Of a stretch of 64,000 bases of DNA, positions 19,777 to 31,108 are shown piece after piece. A model generated the notes under the pieces. The model saw only the letters and a program-made list of their open reading frames with translations, was not told the DNA's origin and searched no databases. Each line of letters opens with the position of its first letter. The first letter of the stretch is position 1. A program made the translations under genes and the position numbers. Source of the stretch: Trichomonas vaginalis G3 (Eukaryota; Parabasalia; Trichomonadida; Trichomonadidae); contig NC_067207.1 of the NCBI RefSeq assembly GCF_026262505.1, positions 22,350,082 to 22,414,081 of the forward strand, in the 5' to 3' direction.

Positions 19777-22700
19777 AAAATGCCACGTAAGCTACGTAAG
19801 AATATACGTAAGAGGAAGGGAGCATTGAAACATCCAAAAGTAAACTAACACCACAACAACAGTTGCAACAACAAATGCTGAATGACCCCACTATGTGCAA
19901 CAAATGTCAAGCAATCCTATGCTTTTAAACCGAGTTGTTGGTGCACAGAGTGGAGGTTTAAGAGCGGCACTTTAGCGAAAATGGCAGGCTATGGTGAGCT
20001 GCAGCGGAACAGAGCCTAATAACCCTCAAAGTCAAATGAATTTGAGTTCACTCAAAAATCAAATAACAGATGTCAAAAAGTCAAACATGACATACAGAAG
20101 CAAATAAGTGAAAACGAAAAGAAACTAGAATATGACAGACACACAAAGAAACTCAATGAGTTAAACGTTAGAGAAAAAGAAGAAAGAAGAACAACTGAAA
20201 GAACTAAGTACAGAGGAATATGCGAAAAAAGTGTCAGAAAAAGCAACAGAGAAGTAGCAAAAATGGAACAAGATGTCATAAATTTGAAAAACCATACTAC
20301 TCAATATAAAATACTGAAAGATGAAGAGATAAAACAAAAAGCCTGAAGACATATATGGATAGCGATGAGATAAAAAAGAAGTTGAAGCAAATGTAAAGGC
20401 AGAAAAACTTTTACAGTTGCAAAACCAAACCGTACAGTATGAAAACTTAGCACAAGAAAGTAAAAATAACGACGCAGCCATGCAAAAGGCAATGAAAAGC
20501 GCGGAATATATAAAAGCTAACAATGACTGGTTAGATGCCCAAGCCAACGCTAAAGCAGCCCAGCTTATAGGGTCAATAAGGACAAAAATACAAGCGGATG
20601 AAGACAGTTCAAATGAAGCTTTAACAAATGCTGACTTTAAGAACGCCTTCGAAGCTCTTCATAGTAAGGTGAAACAAGTGAACGACTTCTCATCTGGAAA
20701 GAAACTGAAGTCTGAAGGTTTCGACAAAGAGTTAAAAGAAGTAGCACAAAATATGACGAAAATAACAGATGCAGCAACGAGACAGGCAGTTCAAAGTGCC
20801 TATGACGCCGTTAGAGCAACTGTTGTGAAAAGTCAAGAAAAAGAGTTACAACAGACCAAAAACAGACCTAGTAAATGCTTTCTTAAAACGAAAAGTCAGG
20901 TAGGACACTATGCTGCAGATGGAACATATGTGCCAGCTGGTGGAACTTATATACCACCAAACCCTCCAAGAGAAGCACCTGCACCAGGACTACCTAACAC
21001 ATTTACATCGTCACATGGACATAGACACAGGCATGCACCACAACAACAACCAAAACCAGCACAACACCAACACAACAACCAGCACAACAACCAACACAAA
21101 ACAGAGCAAGGACATAAAAGAAGTAGAGAACAAGGAAACCAAGAATTCTTAAAAATGCTTAAAGAAGAGTATGGTTTCCCAGATACTGTTGACTTTAGTG
21201 ACAGATATAAAGAAGCTATTAGAAAGTTCAAGGATGGAAATACTGACCCGAACTATTTAGCTTTATGGCTCAGCACCAAAACGGATATAATTTCAAACCT
21301 GGAAAATACAAGCTCGCTAAGGATATGAATTTAATAGCATATCATCCAAATGACATGAATGAATTTACTCCGAGATATTTGGTGTCAGAGCTAAATGATA
21401 ATTTCAACTCTTCTTCATGAAACGCGTAAAAAATAGAACGGAACGAAAAAAGAAAGGTTTATGAGTCCGGATGACTTAGATAGGGAACTTTTTAAAAACG
21501 GTCTCGGAATATATGAAATGCCAGCAGATGAGGTACAAGAAACTCCACAGGAAGAAGTTCAGATACAACCAGACATGGAAGAAATAGTTCAGCAACAACA
21601 GCTAGAAGAGCCTGAAGGAAACGAACAAGTCACTCCTTTGGAAACTAACTTCACAGAACTAGATGAAGATTTGGAACAGCCGAAAATCTTGACCCTCAAC
21701 AAGAGTATGCGGAGAATATGGAATATTCCAAGAGTCTAAAAAATTCGGCTGACATAGTAGAAGAATATCGAAAAATGTTTGCCGACATACAAAAGACTCC
21801 AACATCAGATGAAAATATCCAGCATAGAATGGAAGAACTGAAAAAAAATGTACACAATACAACAACCCTTTTTACTTACGAGCATTTAACGTTCAATCTT
21901 CGGATGAACTCGGTGAAGATAAAAAGGTTAAATTTTCAAGAAAACATATAGAAATGAAAATTGTTTAAAGTTCATTCAGAACCTAACCAAATGGAAACAA
22001 ACCTACTTTTGTTTCTGCAGACGATGGAACTACAATGAGATGGTCATAAAGCTAATCCAGATAGGTTGGTTCATAAACTTACAACCACAATTCCAAAAGT
22101 TGTAGACGCAATGGAAGTCAATGGTGAACCAGATATAGCTGGTATTTTAAGCGCGGCTTTAATGCCATTGAAAGATATGAAAGATGCAGATATTTTGGAC
22201 CAGTATGAAATGAACATGGCTGATGGAAATATAACACCTGACGTTCTAGAACATTTATCTCAAAGAACTACACAGAACCATAGAGATGGTATATTTGGTG
22301 AAGAGTTTAGAAAGAAAGTTAGGGAGGACAGAAGGAAGAGAACCTATTGTACATGACCTTGCAAACGAAAGTTTACAAAATGTCATAAAAACTTACTTTG
22401 CAGACAATGAACCGAGAAGGGATGAATATTTAAGAAAACTCAAATGGACAGTACCAAATGAAATGTTAGTATTGAAAAACATGTTCCTTGACAAAATAAA
22501 ACCAACTACAGAAATAAATGACGCAAGACTGAAAGATTGGGTAGAAGCTTTCCCATTCACAAAAGATATTGTTGGTAACATGGAAAGAAAACCAGAATGG
22601 CTACAAAAACATATATTTGGAAACGAGCTTATTCCATATGGACAGGCACTGTTTGAAGAGCTTGAACCGGAAACTCAGGAAAGAGTCATGCAAACAATAC

Positions 22701-22934
22701 GCGAAGACTCAAATACAAGACTATGACAAACTCTTTCTAGGATATAGGTTACCTGAGATGGGCGACCAGAGCCAAAAGGCAAAAAGGACATGGGAAATTT
22801 GCAACATACTAGATGAACATAATGCAAAGATGCAACAACTTCAAGCAGAGGGCAATGAAGGAAAAAGAAGAGTTAAAAACTCAGTCAGGAAGAAAGTAAA
22901 GCTTGGTCCACGTGGGTTCTATTATGACATATAA
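19777..22934 (+). pseudogene. Maverick A large coiled-coil protein (broken copy)
   Basis: This region is the counterpart of the 1109-codon gene at 58284-61565 in element B, with high nucleotide identity throughout. The same parts are recognisable: a basic start (MPRKLRKNIRKRK), a Glu/Lys-rich coiled coil, a Pro/Gln/His-rich linker and a long C-terminal domain ending with GPRGFYYDI. Its position directly before the capsid gene suggests a virion or scaffold role, but I recognise no family. The copy is broken many times. Confidence 0.8.
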
Positions 22935-22966
22935 ATCCAACTATTCTATATTTTTACTCATATGAA

Positions 22967-24425
22967 ATGTACGCCGCTCAGAATATAACGCCAACAGTTT
23001 TGGATGCATGAATGGAAATGTTTCCGAATGGTATAACGAATGCGACAATGCATTAGAAGGTCAGAAATAGTTCCTGGAACTTACGAATATACAACTGCTG
23101 TTTCTTATGGAAACGTAGGTGAGTTTGGAGAAGGTTCTTCAACAACAGTAGATATTGCTTGCGACAGGTTTCATATTATTTCTATGACAACTCTTTCTTA
23201 TACGTGGAACAAGACATTGAAATAAAACCTTCTGCCAAGTTGTCTGACAAGAAAGGTTGCAATGGAATTTTCTATGTCGGATACCAATATGCTCCAGAAG
23301 TTTTCATGGGATATAAGATATATTCTAACTCTGACTTAGTTCAAACAGTAACATGGGCAAACTATGAATGGTTCGCTTTGAGAAACTCAGTACAACCACA
23401 AGCTAGAGAACAAACAGACCAGTATGCAACTATTGAAAAATAAGAAGACTTGACCCTAACGTTCCAGGAGTTTATGTTGACCTTTCTGGACAAACTGCAG
23501 CAGCAGTAACCAAAGTAAAACTGAAACTTAGAGTTCCTTTGTCATCTTTCCTCATCTTCAGGTTTTTAAGATACTTGCCAAACTGGGCAGGAAAAATTTC
23601 TATCGAACTTACTCCAAGCAAAAATAACTTAGTCATTGCACCAACACAAGACCCATTCACTCTTACAGAAGTAGTGGGACAAATCAAATGTCATTCGCCG
23701 ACTTTTGCAAAACAAAGTTGACTTAGACTTTGGTTTCTCAAACCTCAACACTGAGTAAACTATTATTCAATGCTGCTGGAGATGCTTGGGACCCAGTTAA
23801 GTTCACATGCGAAAAGTTTGAATGCAAGAGAATAGAAAGCAGACTTGCAGTCTATATGTTGGACCCAGATATTTCAAATGCTTTAGCTGCCAAATATATT
23901 GCAGTTCCACTTATGTTCCCTATACACCAAATATCTGTCAAAGACTTTGCAGGTGAAGTTGGAAACCAAAGTGCTGACCCAGGTGCAAGAACAGATATTG
24001 CTTTAACAACTGCAATGAAACATGCAGATACTATGTTTGTACTGTTCAGACGAACTATAAATGACTATTCTTGCTTCTACAACCCTGGTATTAAATACCA
24101 TATAAACATAGATGGCAAATACTATCCAAGAGAAGAATATTCTACAGTTGAGGATATGAGGTCATACAACTTGACATTAGATGCTATGAACTTTAACAAC
24201 AACTTCACAACAACCATTAACCCTGAAATGCAAAGTTCTATTATGCCATATGTGAAAGTATGGACTCATACAGGAGGTCAAAAAACTCAATATACAAATG
24301 GAGACCGTTCAAACTTTTGGCTTGGCATTCCATTTGCTGACTCAGAAGACTTTATGGGTGGTATTTCAACTGTTGGTACAGTTCAAATACAATATACTGG
24401 TGACAGAGACGGTCCAATGAATTGA
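22967..24425 (+). pseudogene. Maverick A major capsid protein candidate (broken copy)
   Basis: The region starts with MYAAQNITP, preceded by the Maverick start motif TATTTTTACTCATATGAA, and ends GDRDGPMN. It is the counterpart of 61598-63058 in element B. The product would be about 480 residues, beta-rich and Asn/Tyr-rich with few Lys, in keeping with a double jelly-roll Polinton capsid protein. That call is an inference from size, composition, place between the coiled-coil gene and the minor capsid gene, and strong conservation between copies. The copy is broken. A further conserved stretch of about 45 codons (ending SIEQILAAGQ, to about 24566) follows directly and is shared by both elements. 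Confidence 0.65.
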
Positions 24426-24599
24426 AAGCAAAGAAGTTTACAAAACCAATAGCACTTTTCACGGAAGATGCTCTTTTGAAGATTCGTTCGATGAAACCTG
24501 CTGGGGCTCCTCAGATTGGCATAACGACAGCTTCCATCGAGCAGATTTTGGCAGCAGGTCAGTAAGTTGTTCTTGAACTGACTTCTCTCCGTCAAATAT

Positions 24600-24880
24600 T
24601 GACAGTACGCCAGTTTTGACATAAATATTGTAAGATAAACTTACCTTTAGAAATATCTGTCAGTTTTGTTGTTATATTTTTGTCTGCTTCAAGAACTTTC
24701 ACCATTTCAGTTATACCAACTCTCTCTGCTTTATGAAAATATTTTGGTTCAGCAAAGACTGCTATTCTATAACATTTACCATTGTTTGTATAAAGAACTT
24801 TCTGTCAATGTATTTGTATTGTTTGTGTGTGTAAACTTTGTTCTGCTTCAATTCGAAGAGATACTCAAATACGTCCATCT
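24600..24880 (-). CDS. Maverick A small minus-strand protein
   Basis: A short gene starts at about 24878 (MDVFEYLFELKQNKVYTHKQ) and is conserved in element B, where it starts at 63512. Its start codon and that of the next gene (24897) face away from each other across only 18 bp, with one shared TTTTTATTCTAAGTAAA motif between them. No domain is recognised. The extent of the 3' end is uncertain. Confidence 0.5.
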
Positions 24881-24896
24881 TTTTATTCTAAGTAAA

Positions 24897-25472
24897 ATGT
24901 CATTTCCGAAAAATAGAAGCGTAAGTGTTTCAAAAGGTTTAATGGCGGTGGCAGATGTGAAGTTAAATTCACCAACTCAAACAAACAGTCAAAGTGTTGT
25001 TGTCAATGTCAAAGAAAGAGATGTTGAAGTGGGGAAACCATACGAAGACGAAGATGGTATAACAATAGTTCCTGTAAAAGAACAACCAACATATCCTGAA
25101 GTTAGCAGAGACTTAAGTTCTGTTGCAGATATTCGAAACGACTACCAACAACTTAAAGACAAACTTAAAACTCAGGAGAAGATTTGTCAGCTTTAGGTAT
25201 AATGTTAAACTTGGTCGAACACAACCCTGTAAAAGTGAACTCATATGTCATGCACCTCATGAAATTTTGAAAGAACTATTGAAACTTTTGACAGAGGCAG
25301 ACGATATAAACATCAAAGAAATAGAACCCGATTGTTGCTGTGGTGTTTCATATAATGTCATTGACAAGATATACGTTATGAAAGGAGGTGAAACGTTGAA
25401 CTTAAATATAGTTTCCCAGACGTCATAAAAATATTTGACGACCACAACATTTCATTAAAATTTACTTGCTAA
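24897..25472 (+). pseudogene. Maverick A conserved protein of about 185 residues
   Basis: The product begins MSFPKNRSVSVSKGLMAVAD and has a Val/Lys-rich N-terminal part followed by a more hydrophobic alpha-helical part (ILKELLKLLTEADDINIKEI). It sits between the capsid-type genes and shares its upstream motif with a divergent minus-strand gene. The same gene begins in element B at 63531 and runs off the window. I recognise no family. Placement in the capsid block suggests a virion-associated role. This copy is broken. Confidence 0.55.
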
Positions 25473-25476
25473 GTAA

Positions 25477-26289
25477 ATGGCAGAAGACATAGTGGTTTAT
25501 ACTATTACGACTAAAAACCCTGAGTCATATAATTCTATAACAACAAACTTACAAAGTCCTCAAGGACGATATTGTAAACTGACCTTAAACACGATGACGA
25601 CTAAAGCCTGTTTTGCTCTTTTGACACCAGAAGACTTTGTTGTTGTGAATGGTAAAAAATACTCCTTTGAAGATACTTACTCAGATATACCACCAACAGG
25701 TTTTGTTGACTTATTTAATACTTTAAGGACGGATGTAACATGTGCTGCAACTAGAGCAGGTTTCATTATGTTTGGATGTCCGACTGAGTTTAGTATAAAC
25801 GATATGAGCTATAATACAAAACTTATATCTGGTTTTTACTACCAACAATTTCCTATAACAGGAAAAGGTGTCATACAAGGTCTATCTGTTCCATTGACTT
25901 TAAGTACACCTATTTTATATATTGTTTCAAACTTAGGTTCAAAGTGCTATTCGAATGTCGACAGAAACTACTATGACCAAAAGATACTCATGCGTATAAA
26001 CAACACTTTCTCTGCTGGTTTGCCTATTGTTCATTCGAATGCAGAGTTTTCAGCTTTAGTGAACTCAAACACTTTAGCAAACATAAACTTAACCTTAGTT
26101 GACGCAAACTTTGTTCCTGTAAAACTTTTATGTCCTATGTATTTGTCAATGACGGCAGAAAGTTTCGAATTGGAAGATGCAACTGGTGAAAGTATTGTAC
26201 TACAAGAACAACTTCAACAACAAATAGCTCAAGAACAACAAATGCAACAAATAGCTCAAGAACAACTTCAACAACAAAGTCAAGAATAA
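25477..26289 (+). CDS. Maverick A minor capsid (penton-type) protein candidate
   Basis: The open frame has 270 codons and starts MAEDIVVYTITTKNPESYNS four bases after the previous stop. About 220 residues are beta-rich, with alternating hydrophobic strands and Asn/Ser/Thr loops, and are followed by a Gln-rich tail (QEQQMQQIAQEQLQQQ). Size, beta-richness and position directly downstream of the capsid gene fit the single jelly-roll minor capsid protein of Polintons. No sequence motif proves this. The Gln-rich repeat tail may be flexible. Confidence 0.5.
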   Translation: MAEDIVVYTITTKNPESYNSITTNLQSPQGRYCKLTLNTMTTKACFALLTPEDFVVVNGKKYSFEDTYSDIPPTGFVDLFNTLRTDVTCAATRAGFIMFGCPTEFSINDMSYNTKLISGFYYQQFPITGKGVIQGLSVPLTLSTPILYIVSNLGSKCYSNVDRNYYDQKILMRINNTFSAGLPIVHSNAEFSALVNSNTLANINLTLVDANFVPVKLLCPMYLSMTAESFELEDATGESIVLQEQLQQQIAQEQQMQQIAQEQLQQQSQE

Positions 26290-26434
26290 AACAGTATATT
26301 TTTATTTTATTTGAAATGTACGCTGAGTTTTGTTGGAGAAGACCGTCAGACAACATGTTTGTTAGATGAGAAATAAAACATTGCATGAAATAAAAACGTT
26401 TTTTTCAAAAAAATATTTTTTTATTTTATTTGAA

Positions 26435-27016
26435 ATGTACGCTGAGTTTGTTGGAAAGGACTGTTGGAAAACTTGTTTGTTAGATGAGAAATATGAAATT
26501 CACTGTTGTGAGTCATTCGAAGTCAGAAACAAAAAGACAAAAAGAGTTTTAAGCGAATGGGAGGGAAATAACGGATATACTAGGATGAGGATTGGTGGAA
26601 AACACTATTTTAAACATGTTGTCATTGCAACTCATTTTATACCGAACCCTAACAATCTACCCTTTGTAGACCATATAAACCATATAAGAAACGACAATAG
26701 ACTTGAAAATTTACGTTGGGTCACTCTTTCTGAAAACAGTAAGAACAGAGGCAAAATTAGAGATATTGTATTCGAATTTGTCGACGAACTAGAAGATGAA
26801 GCAATTGAAATTACAGACTATGGTAAGCATACGTTTGAGTTTTACTACTATAGCGAAGAACAGGACTCTTTCTACTTTTATACCGGCGTAAACTATAGAA
26901 AATTACAAGTATGTTTTACTAATGGCTATGCTTATGTAAACACTAGAGATACAGATGGAAAATGCGTTAAAATACTTCTTAACAAATTCAAGAAGCTATA
27001 TGGCATACCATTTTAA
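26435..27016 (+). CDS. HNH endonuclease, homing type, in Maverick A
   Basis: The 193-codon frame starts MYAEFVGKDCWKTCLLDEKY behind an AT-rich start motif. Residues 60-110 read HYFKHVVIATHFIPNPNN, then FVDHINHIRNDNRLENLRWV and SENSKNR. This is the HNH pattern of phage and mobile-intron endonucleases (DHINxxxxDNRxxNLRW). The protein probably cuts DNA and spreads its own gene. A partial duplicate of the start of the gene lies just upstream at about 26316-26385, and a fragment resembling both ends of the gene lies at about 34865-34920. Both suggest repeated gain and loss at different sites. The element is otherwise unrelated to this gene, which is best seen as a passenger. Confidence 0.85.
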   Translation: MYAEFVGKDCWKTCLLDEKYEIHCCESFEVRNKKTKRVLSEWEGNNGYTRMRIGGKHYFKHVVIATHFIPNPNNLPFVDHINHIRNDNRLENLRWVTLSENSKNRGKIRDIVFEFVDELEDEAIEITDYGKHTFEFYYYSEEQDSFYFYTGVNYRKLQVCFTNGYAYVNTRDTDGKCVKILLNKFKKLYGIPF

Positions 27017-27056
27017 AACGTTTTTAAAAAAAATATTTTTTTATCCGATAGAAAAG

Positions 27057-27476
27057 ATGACGAAATATATTTCAGTCAACAAGTACATGACAGAAGTCAA
27101 AGATAAGTTAGCTCCATTCATATATTTGAATGTTTACTTCTACCATTTTGAAAAGTCTACATTTGACAAAGTTTGGAACATCGAACCCGTTAAGTTTGCT
27201 ATTGTGACTAAAAATGGTGCGAAATTTGAAGACTTAGACATAGAAGGTTTGTTAGCAGTCAAAGAAAATTTTGACAGAAGGTTCTCAAACCTTAAAGAAG
27301 GCAAAGCATACAAACTTGTTATACCTTATGAACCAAAGAAAGCAGACGACTATGAATATTATGAGTCTAAGATAGTTGAAGTTCAAGGTAAATTGGGTAA
27401 AAAGATTTTAGAGTCTAAGCCAGTGTTTGCTCCTAAAGAGGAAGAGAACATTGACATTGACCCAGAAATGTTCTAA
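27057..27476 (+). CDS. Maverick A protein of 139 residues, unrecognised
   Basis: The frame begins MTKYISVNKYMTEVKDKLAP behind AATATTTTTTTATCC. The product is mixed alpha/beta, Lys-rich, with a central beta-like core and an acidic tail ending DIDPEMF. It could be a small nucleic-acid-binding protein judging by size and charge, but I see no motif. It precedes a convergent minus-strand gene. Confidence 0.6.
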   Translation: MTKYISVNKYMTEVKDKLAPFIYLNVYFYHFEKSTFDKVWNIEPVKFAIVTKNGAKFEDLDIEGLLAVKENFDRRFSNLKEGKAYKLVIPYEPKKADDYEYYESKIVEVQGKLGKKILESKPVFAPKEEENIDIDPEMF

Positions 27477-27492
27477 AAATAAAATTTTATTT

Positions 27493-27948
27493 TTACATGT
27501 CATATCTCACCTTCTCTGGAACTGGTTCAGGTTCTTTCTTCTCTTCTTCTACTTTCTTTTCTTTCTTTTCTCTCTTCTTCTTCTTCTCTGGTGGAGTTAT
27601 GTCAAATTTGGCGCAACCATATTTATGTAAAAGTTCTTTGTCCTTTAATAGCTCTTCTATTCTGTTTTCTATTTCATCTTCAAGAACAGCGCATGTGCCT
27701 TCTTTGCATTCTAAGAACTTTTGTTGGACTTCATCTTTCCAATCGGCGTCATCTCTGTCAACAAGTCTGTCATTGACAAATTTTAAGACTGCTCTTTGTA
27801 ATGTTTTATGGTTCTTGTCATATTCCCAGAAACAGAACTTTAGAACAAATTCACCTTTCTTGTTTACACTATGTAAGATTTTATGGTCGACAGATGTTTT
27901 GCTGTCAAAAAGTTTGTCTCGAATATAGATAGCGAAATCGCTAGACAT
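27493..27948 (-). CDS. Maverick A protein of 151 residues, unrecognised
   Basis: The open frame begins MSSDFAIYIRDKLFDSKTSV and ends in a Lys/Glu-rich tail (KKKREKKEKKVEEEKKEPE). A compact N-terminal part with Trp and Cys residues precedes a charged helix. It lies head-to-head with the packaging ATPase gene; the two starts are 37 bp apart and share an AT-rich region (AAAAATTTTAATTTTT). No family recognised. Confidence 0.6.
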   Translation of the reverse strand: MSSDFAIYIRDKLFDSKTSVDHKILHSVNKKGEFVLKFCFWEYDKNHKTLQRAVLKFVNDRLVDRDDADWKDEVQQKFLECKEGTCAVLEDEIENRIEELLKDKELLHKYGCAKFDITPPEKKKKREKKEKKVEEEKKEPEPVPEKVRYDM

Positions 27949-27984
27949 TTCCTAAAAGATAAAAATTTTAATTTTTCTAAAAAT

Positions 27985-28860
27985 ATGTTAGAAAAAAAGT
28001 TTGCTGACATTGACAAGAAATTTGAGAATGTTTTAAACAAGAACAAGAGGAAGTTAGAAAATGCTCAGATAAAGCCTATACATGACAAGTTCTTATTTGC
28101 TCAGAATGGTATAACAGGTCTAATCGCACCACCTGGGTCGGGTAAGACTTTCACTTATCTTAAAATGGCTGCACAACAACAAGAACTAGATGAGAAGAAC
28201 CCATTCTATGAGTTAGTAGTCATTTGTAGTACTTCTGGTCAATTTGACCAAACCGTCAATTCGTTCAAAGATATTATAAAGAAGTCTAAGTTAGTATGTA
28301 TAAAAGACTCTGAGTTGTTAGATTGGATAAAGAAGTACCAAAGAAGAGTTTTGAAGTACAATGCTATAAATGAGTATGTCAATTCGAGGTTTAAAGACCC
28401 AAATGAGGAAATGCAGAGAATATTAGAGAAGAAACACTTCAGAAACAAACAGAAAGAGATAGAATACATTTCGAAGAAATTGCAATCTTACGATTGGAAG
28501 ACATACCCTCATAGGTGTCTTCTTATCTTAGATGATTTCGCCTCTCATCCTTTGTTAAAGAATAGAGAACAAGATATGTGTCGAATTCTTAAGAAGCTCA
28601 GACACTTTAACATCTCAGTTGTCATTTGTGTACAGACAGCAAAGAGTTTAAGTAAGGATGTAAAGAGAATACTTACTGATATCATACTTTTCCCTGGATT
28701 GTCCGAAGACGATTTCATGGAACTTATGAAAGAGTCCATGGCAGGTAAGTTTGACAGACATGAACTATGGGAGAAGTACAAAGTCATACAAGACCCTCAT
28801 ACTTCTTTCAGAATTCATATCTACGCAAACAAAGTTCAAATTGTAAAAAGTCAAGCTTGA
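27985..28860 (+). CDS. A32-type genome-packaging ATPase of Maverick A
   Basis: This ATPase of the FtsK-HerA class would drive DNA into the virion. The Walker A motif reads GLIAPPGSGKTFTYLKMA (about residue 45) and Walker B is RCLLILDDFASHPLL (about residue 178), followed by a sensor-like stretch SVVICVQTAKSL. This arrangement is typical of the Polinton, virophage and poxvirus A32 packaging ATPases. I chose ATG 27985 (MLEKKFADIDKKFENVLNKN) because the longer frame runs into the divergent gene. The product has 291 residues, normal for the family, and the frame is open. Confidence 0.88.
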   Translation: MLEKKFADIDKKFENVLNKNKRKLENAQIKPIHDKFLFAQNGITGLIAPPGSGKTFTYLKMAAQQQELDEKNPFYELVVICSTSGQFDQTVNSFKDIIKKSKLVCIKDSELLDWIKKYQRRVLKYNAINEYVNSRFKDPNEEMQRILEKKHFRNKQKEIEYISKKLQSYDWKTYPHRCLLILDDFASHPLLKNREQDMCRILKKLRHFNISVVICVQTAKSLSKDVKRILTDIILFPGLSEDDFMELMKESMAGKFDRHELWEKYKVIQDPHTSFRIHIYANKVQIVKSQA

Positions 28861-28979
28861 AAAATGTAAGTGTTTGAGTCTTAGTCTGTTGTGGTGCTGG
28901 GGCTGTCGGTTCTTCTGGCTTTGGAAGGCATTCAGGAAGAGGAACGTCGGACATTCGTTTGTGTCTTAACCGTCTTTGT

Positions 28980-29833
28980 TCTGAAACAATATAATATTGT
29001 CTTGAAAAAGTACAACATTGTCTTGAAAAAGTACAACATTGTCTTGAAAAAGTACAACATTGTCTTGAAAAAGTACAACATTGTTCTGAAAAAGTACAAC
29101 ATTGTTCTGAAAAAGTTCAAGACTTGTTCTGAAAAAGTACAGCCGTACTCAAATTTGAGAGACATTGTACTGAATTTATACAACATTGTTCTGAAAAAGT
29201 ACAATATTGTACTGAATTTATACAACATTGTCTTGAAAAAGTACAACATTGTCTTGAAAAAGTACAATATTGTCTTGAAAAAGTACAACATTGTACTGAA
29301 TTTATACAACATTGTCTTGAAAAAGTACAACATTGTCTTGAAAAAGTACAACATTGTTCTGAAAAAGTTCAAGACTTGTTCTGAAAAAGTACAGCCGTAC
29401 TCAAATTTGAGAGACATTGTACTGAATTTATACAACATTGTACTGAATTTATACAACATTGTTCTGAAAAAGTACAATATTGTACTGAATTTATACAACA
29501 TTGTCTTGAAAAAGTACAACATTGTTCTGAAAAAGTTCAAGACTTGTTCTGAAAAAGTACAGCCGTACTCAAATTTGAGAGACATTGTACTGAATTTATA
29601 CAACATTGTACTGAATTTATACAACATTGTTCTGAAAAAGTACAATATTGTACTGAATTTATACAACATTGTTCTGAAAAAGTACAATATTGTACTGAAT
29701 TTATACAACATTGTACTGAATTTATACAACATTGTTCTGAAAAAGTACAATATTGTACTGAATTTATACAACATTGTCTTGAAAAAGTACAACATTGTCT
29801 TGAAAAAGTACAAGTATTGTTCTGAAGCAGTGC
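28980..29833. repeat. 21-bp minisatellite inside Maverick A
   Basis: About 40 units of 21 bp occur in three main forms: ACATTGTCTTGAAAAAGTAC, ACATTGTTCTGAAAAAGTAC and ACATTGTACTGAATTTATAC. A longer composite segment containing AGCCGTACTCAAATTTGAGA recurs three times, so there is a higher-order repeat. Both strands stay open because 21 is divisible by three. Reading on the minus strand, the 3' flank (28863-28945) encodes a Pro-rich stretch. A dispersed GTCAAGCTTGAAAAA sits at both edges (28850 and 29909). Confidence 0.95.
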
Positions 29834-29932
29834 AATGACCGACATAGACCCAGAAGGATTTGACAAGACAATTTACCATCTAGAGCTACCTGAGCCATCT
29901 TTGGTGTCAAGCTTGAAAAATAAATGGTTCAT

Positions 29933-30739
29933 TTACTCTTCCTCTTTGAAGTTATCGAAATACTCTGTTATCTTTTCTTTCAGTAGCGGCAAATCTTCTT
30001 TGAATGTAAGTATTGTACAACCTTTCATATCATAGTGTGTTTGAGGTAACGTATCTTGAACTATCTGTTTAACATCTTCATTTGGTGTCATTGAAATCGG
30101 TAAGTTTTCGCGATAGAACCAATTTCTGTCAGATTTGTAAATCTTAGCAAGGTCGTAAAAGCTTTTGTTGTTTCTTCTGACTAAATGCAACATAACCATA
30201 TCTCTGTCTTCTTCATTTTCCATCTCTTCAGTGTAAATCATATACTTATAGTTCTTTTCCTTTCCTTTTGGTACCGAACGTGGTATTCTTTTCTGTATGT
30301 TTTTGTCTTTGGATTCAAGCTTGTTTTCCATCTCTTCACGTTCTTGTCTATGAATTTCATCTAACATCATGAAAATATAACAAGCGTAACGAGGTGAAGC
30401 CCACATTGCAACAGCATTTACAAGAAGTCTATGTACATAATATCCTCTCAAACCGTTTGGCAAATTTTCACGATTTTCGTACGGAATCTCGACCCGCGGT
30501 TTTCTACCGGTCGCAAACATATGAGGAAATTCTTCTAAAAGTTCTTTTGTCTGTTGGTTTTCAAACCAATGACGTGCTTGCTTTGTAGAACGAAGAGTAT
30601 TCAAAATACTTTGCATTTGGTACATGTCATCTTTGACCGAACGAATGAGACGGAGTTGTTTGTTAAACTGAACCCACTCATATTCTTCATTTATAGCTTC
30701 ATGGACTATAACTGTTGTTGTGTTCTCTGTTGTTGACAT
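29933..30739 (-). CDS. KilA-N (Bro-like) protein 1 of Maverick A
   Basis: I place the start at ATG 30739 (MSTTENTTTVIVHEAINEEY); the longer frame begins at a TTG. Residues 90-150 (IPYENRENLPNGLRGYYVHR, LLVNAVAMWASPRYACYIF) match the KilA-N DNA-binding fold, whose hallmark is G-x-W/Y-V-H/D-xx-L followed by A-x-W-x-SP. The rest is alpha-helical and charged with a Lys/Glu coiled part. KilA-N proteins are common in large DNA viruses and phages as regulators. Its upstream 80 bp are nearly identical to those of the gene at 31109-31723. A GC hairpin lies at the edge of the KilA-N core. Confidence 0.75.
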   Translation of the reverse strand: MSTTENTTTVIVHEAINEEYEWVQFNKQLRLIRSVKDDMYQMQSILNTLRSTKQARHWFENQQTKELLEEFPHMFATGRKPRVEIPYENRENLPNGLRGYYVHRLLVNAVAMWASPRYACYIFMMLDEIHRQEREEMENKLESKDKNIQKRIPRSVPKGKEKNYKYMIYTEEMENEEDRDMVMLHLVRRNNKSFYDLAKIYKSDRNWFYRENLPISMTPNEDVKQIVQDTLPQTHYDMKGCTILTFKEDLPLLKEKITEYFDNFKEEE

Positions 30740-30779
30740 ATCTGTCTTTACATACAAAATAAAAAAATAAATAAAAATA

Positions 30780-31100
30780 AAACTAACTTTATTTTTTCTG
30801 TCTTAAGGAAATTCATGATTTCATAGAGTTTTGGCGACCCCGAAGGAAGTCGGTCTAGAGAAATTTCACTGTTTTCATAGAGTTTTGGCGACTGGGGTTT
30901 CTTCCCTACTCGCTGTGCTTCACTGTTTTTCGTACGGAATCTCTATCCTCGGTTTTTCGAGGGTAGCAATCTTATGCCATTTTACTCAGATTTTTGTGCT
31001 GAATTCAATAAAAATATAATTTAGGGTAGATGGGTATATCTACCCTCTTTTCTACCCTCTTTTCTACCCCAGTTATTTTATAAACGTTTTACATGGTAAA
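30780..31100. repeat. Intergenic repeat block with KilA-N gene remnants
   Basis: This spacer holds TTTCATAGAGTTTTGGCGAC twice (from about 30818 and 30872), a decayed piece of the KilA-N gene (TTTTTCGTACGGAATCTC at about 30926) and one GGGTAGAA-type hairpin unit at 31021-31072. Confidence 0.75.
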
Positions 31101-31108
31101 CGTTATTT

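Noticed and set aside
20947-21231. Cys/Leu-rich minus-strand frame, and its like at 59562-59768
   Set aside because: It is the antisense of the Pro/Gln-rich linker of the coiled-coil gene.
28891-29879. Open frames of 315 codons on both strands
   Set aside because: Both are products of the 21-bp minisatellite, whose unit length is divisible by three. They are not listed as genes.
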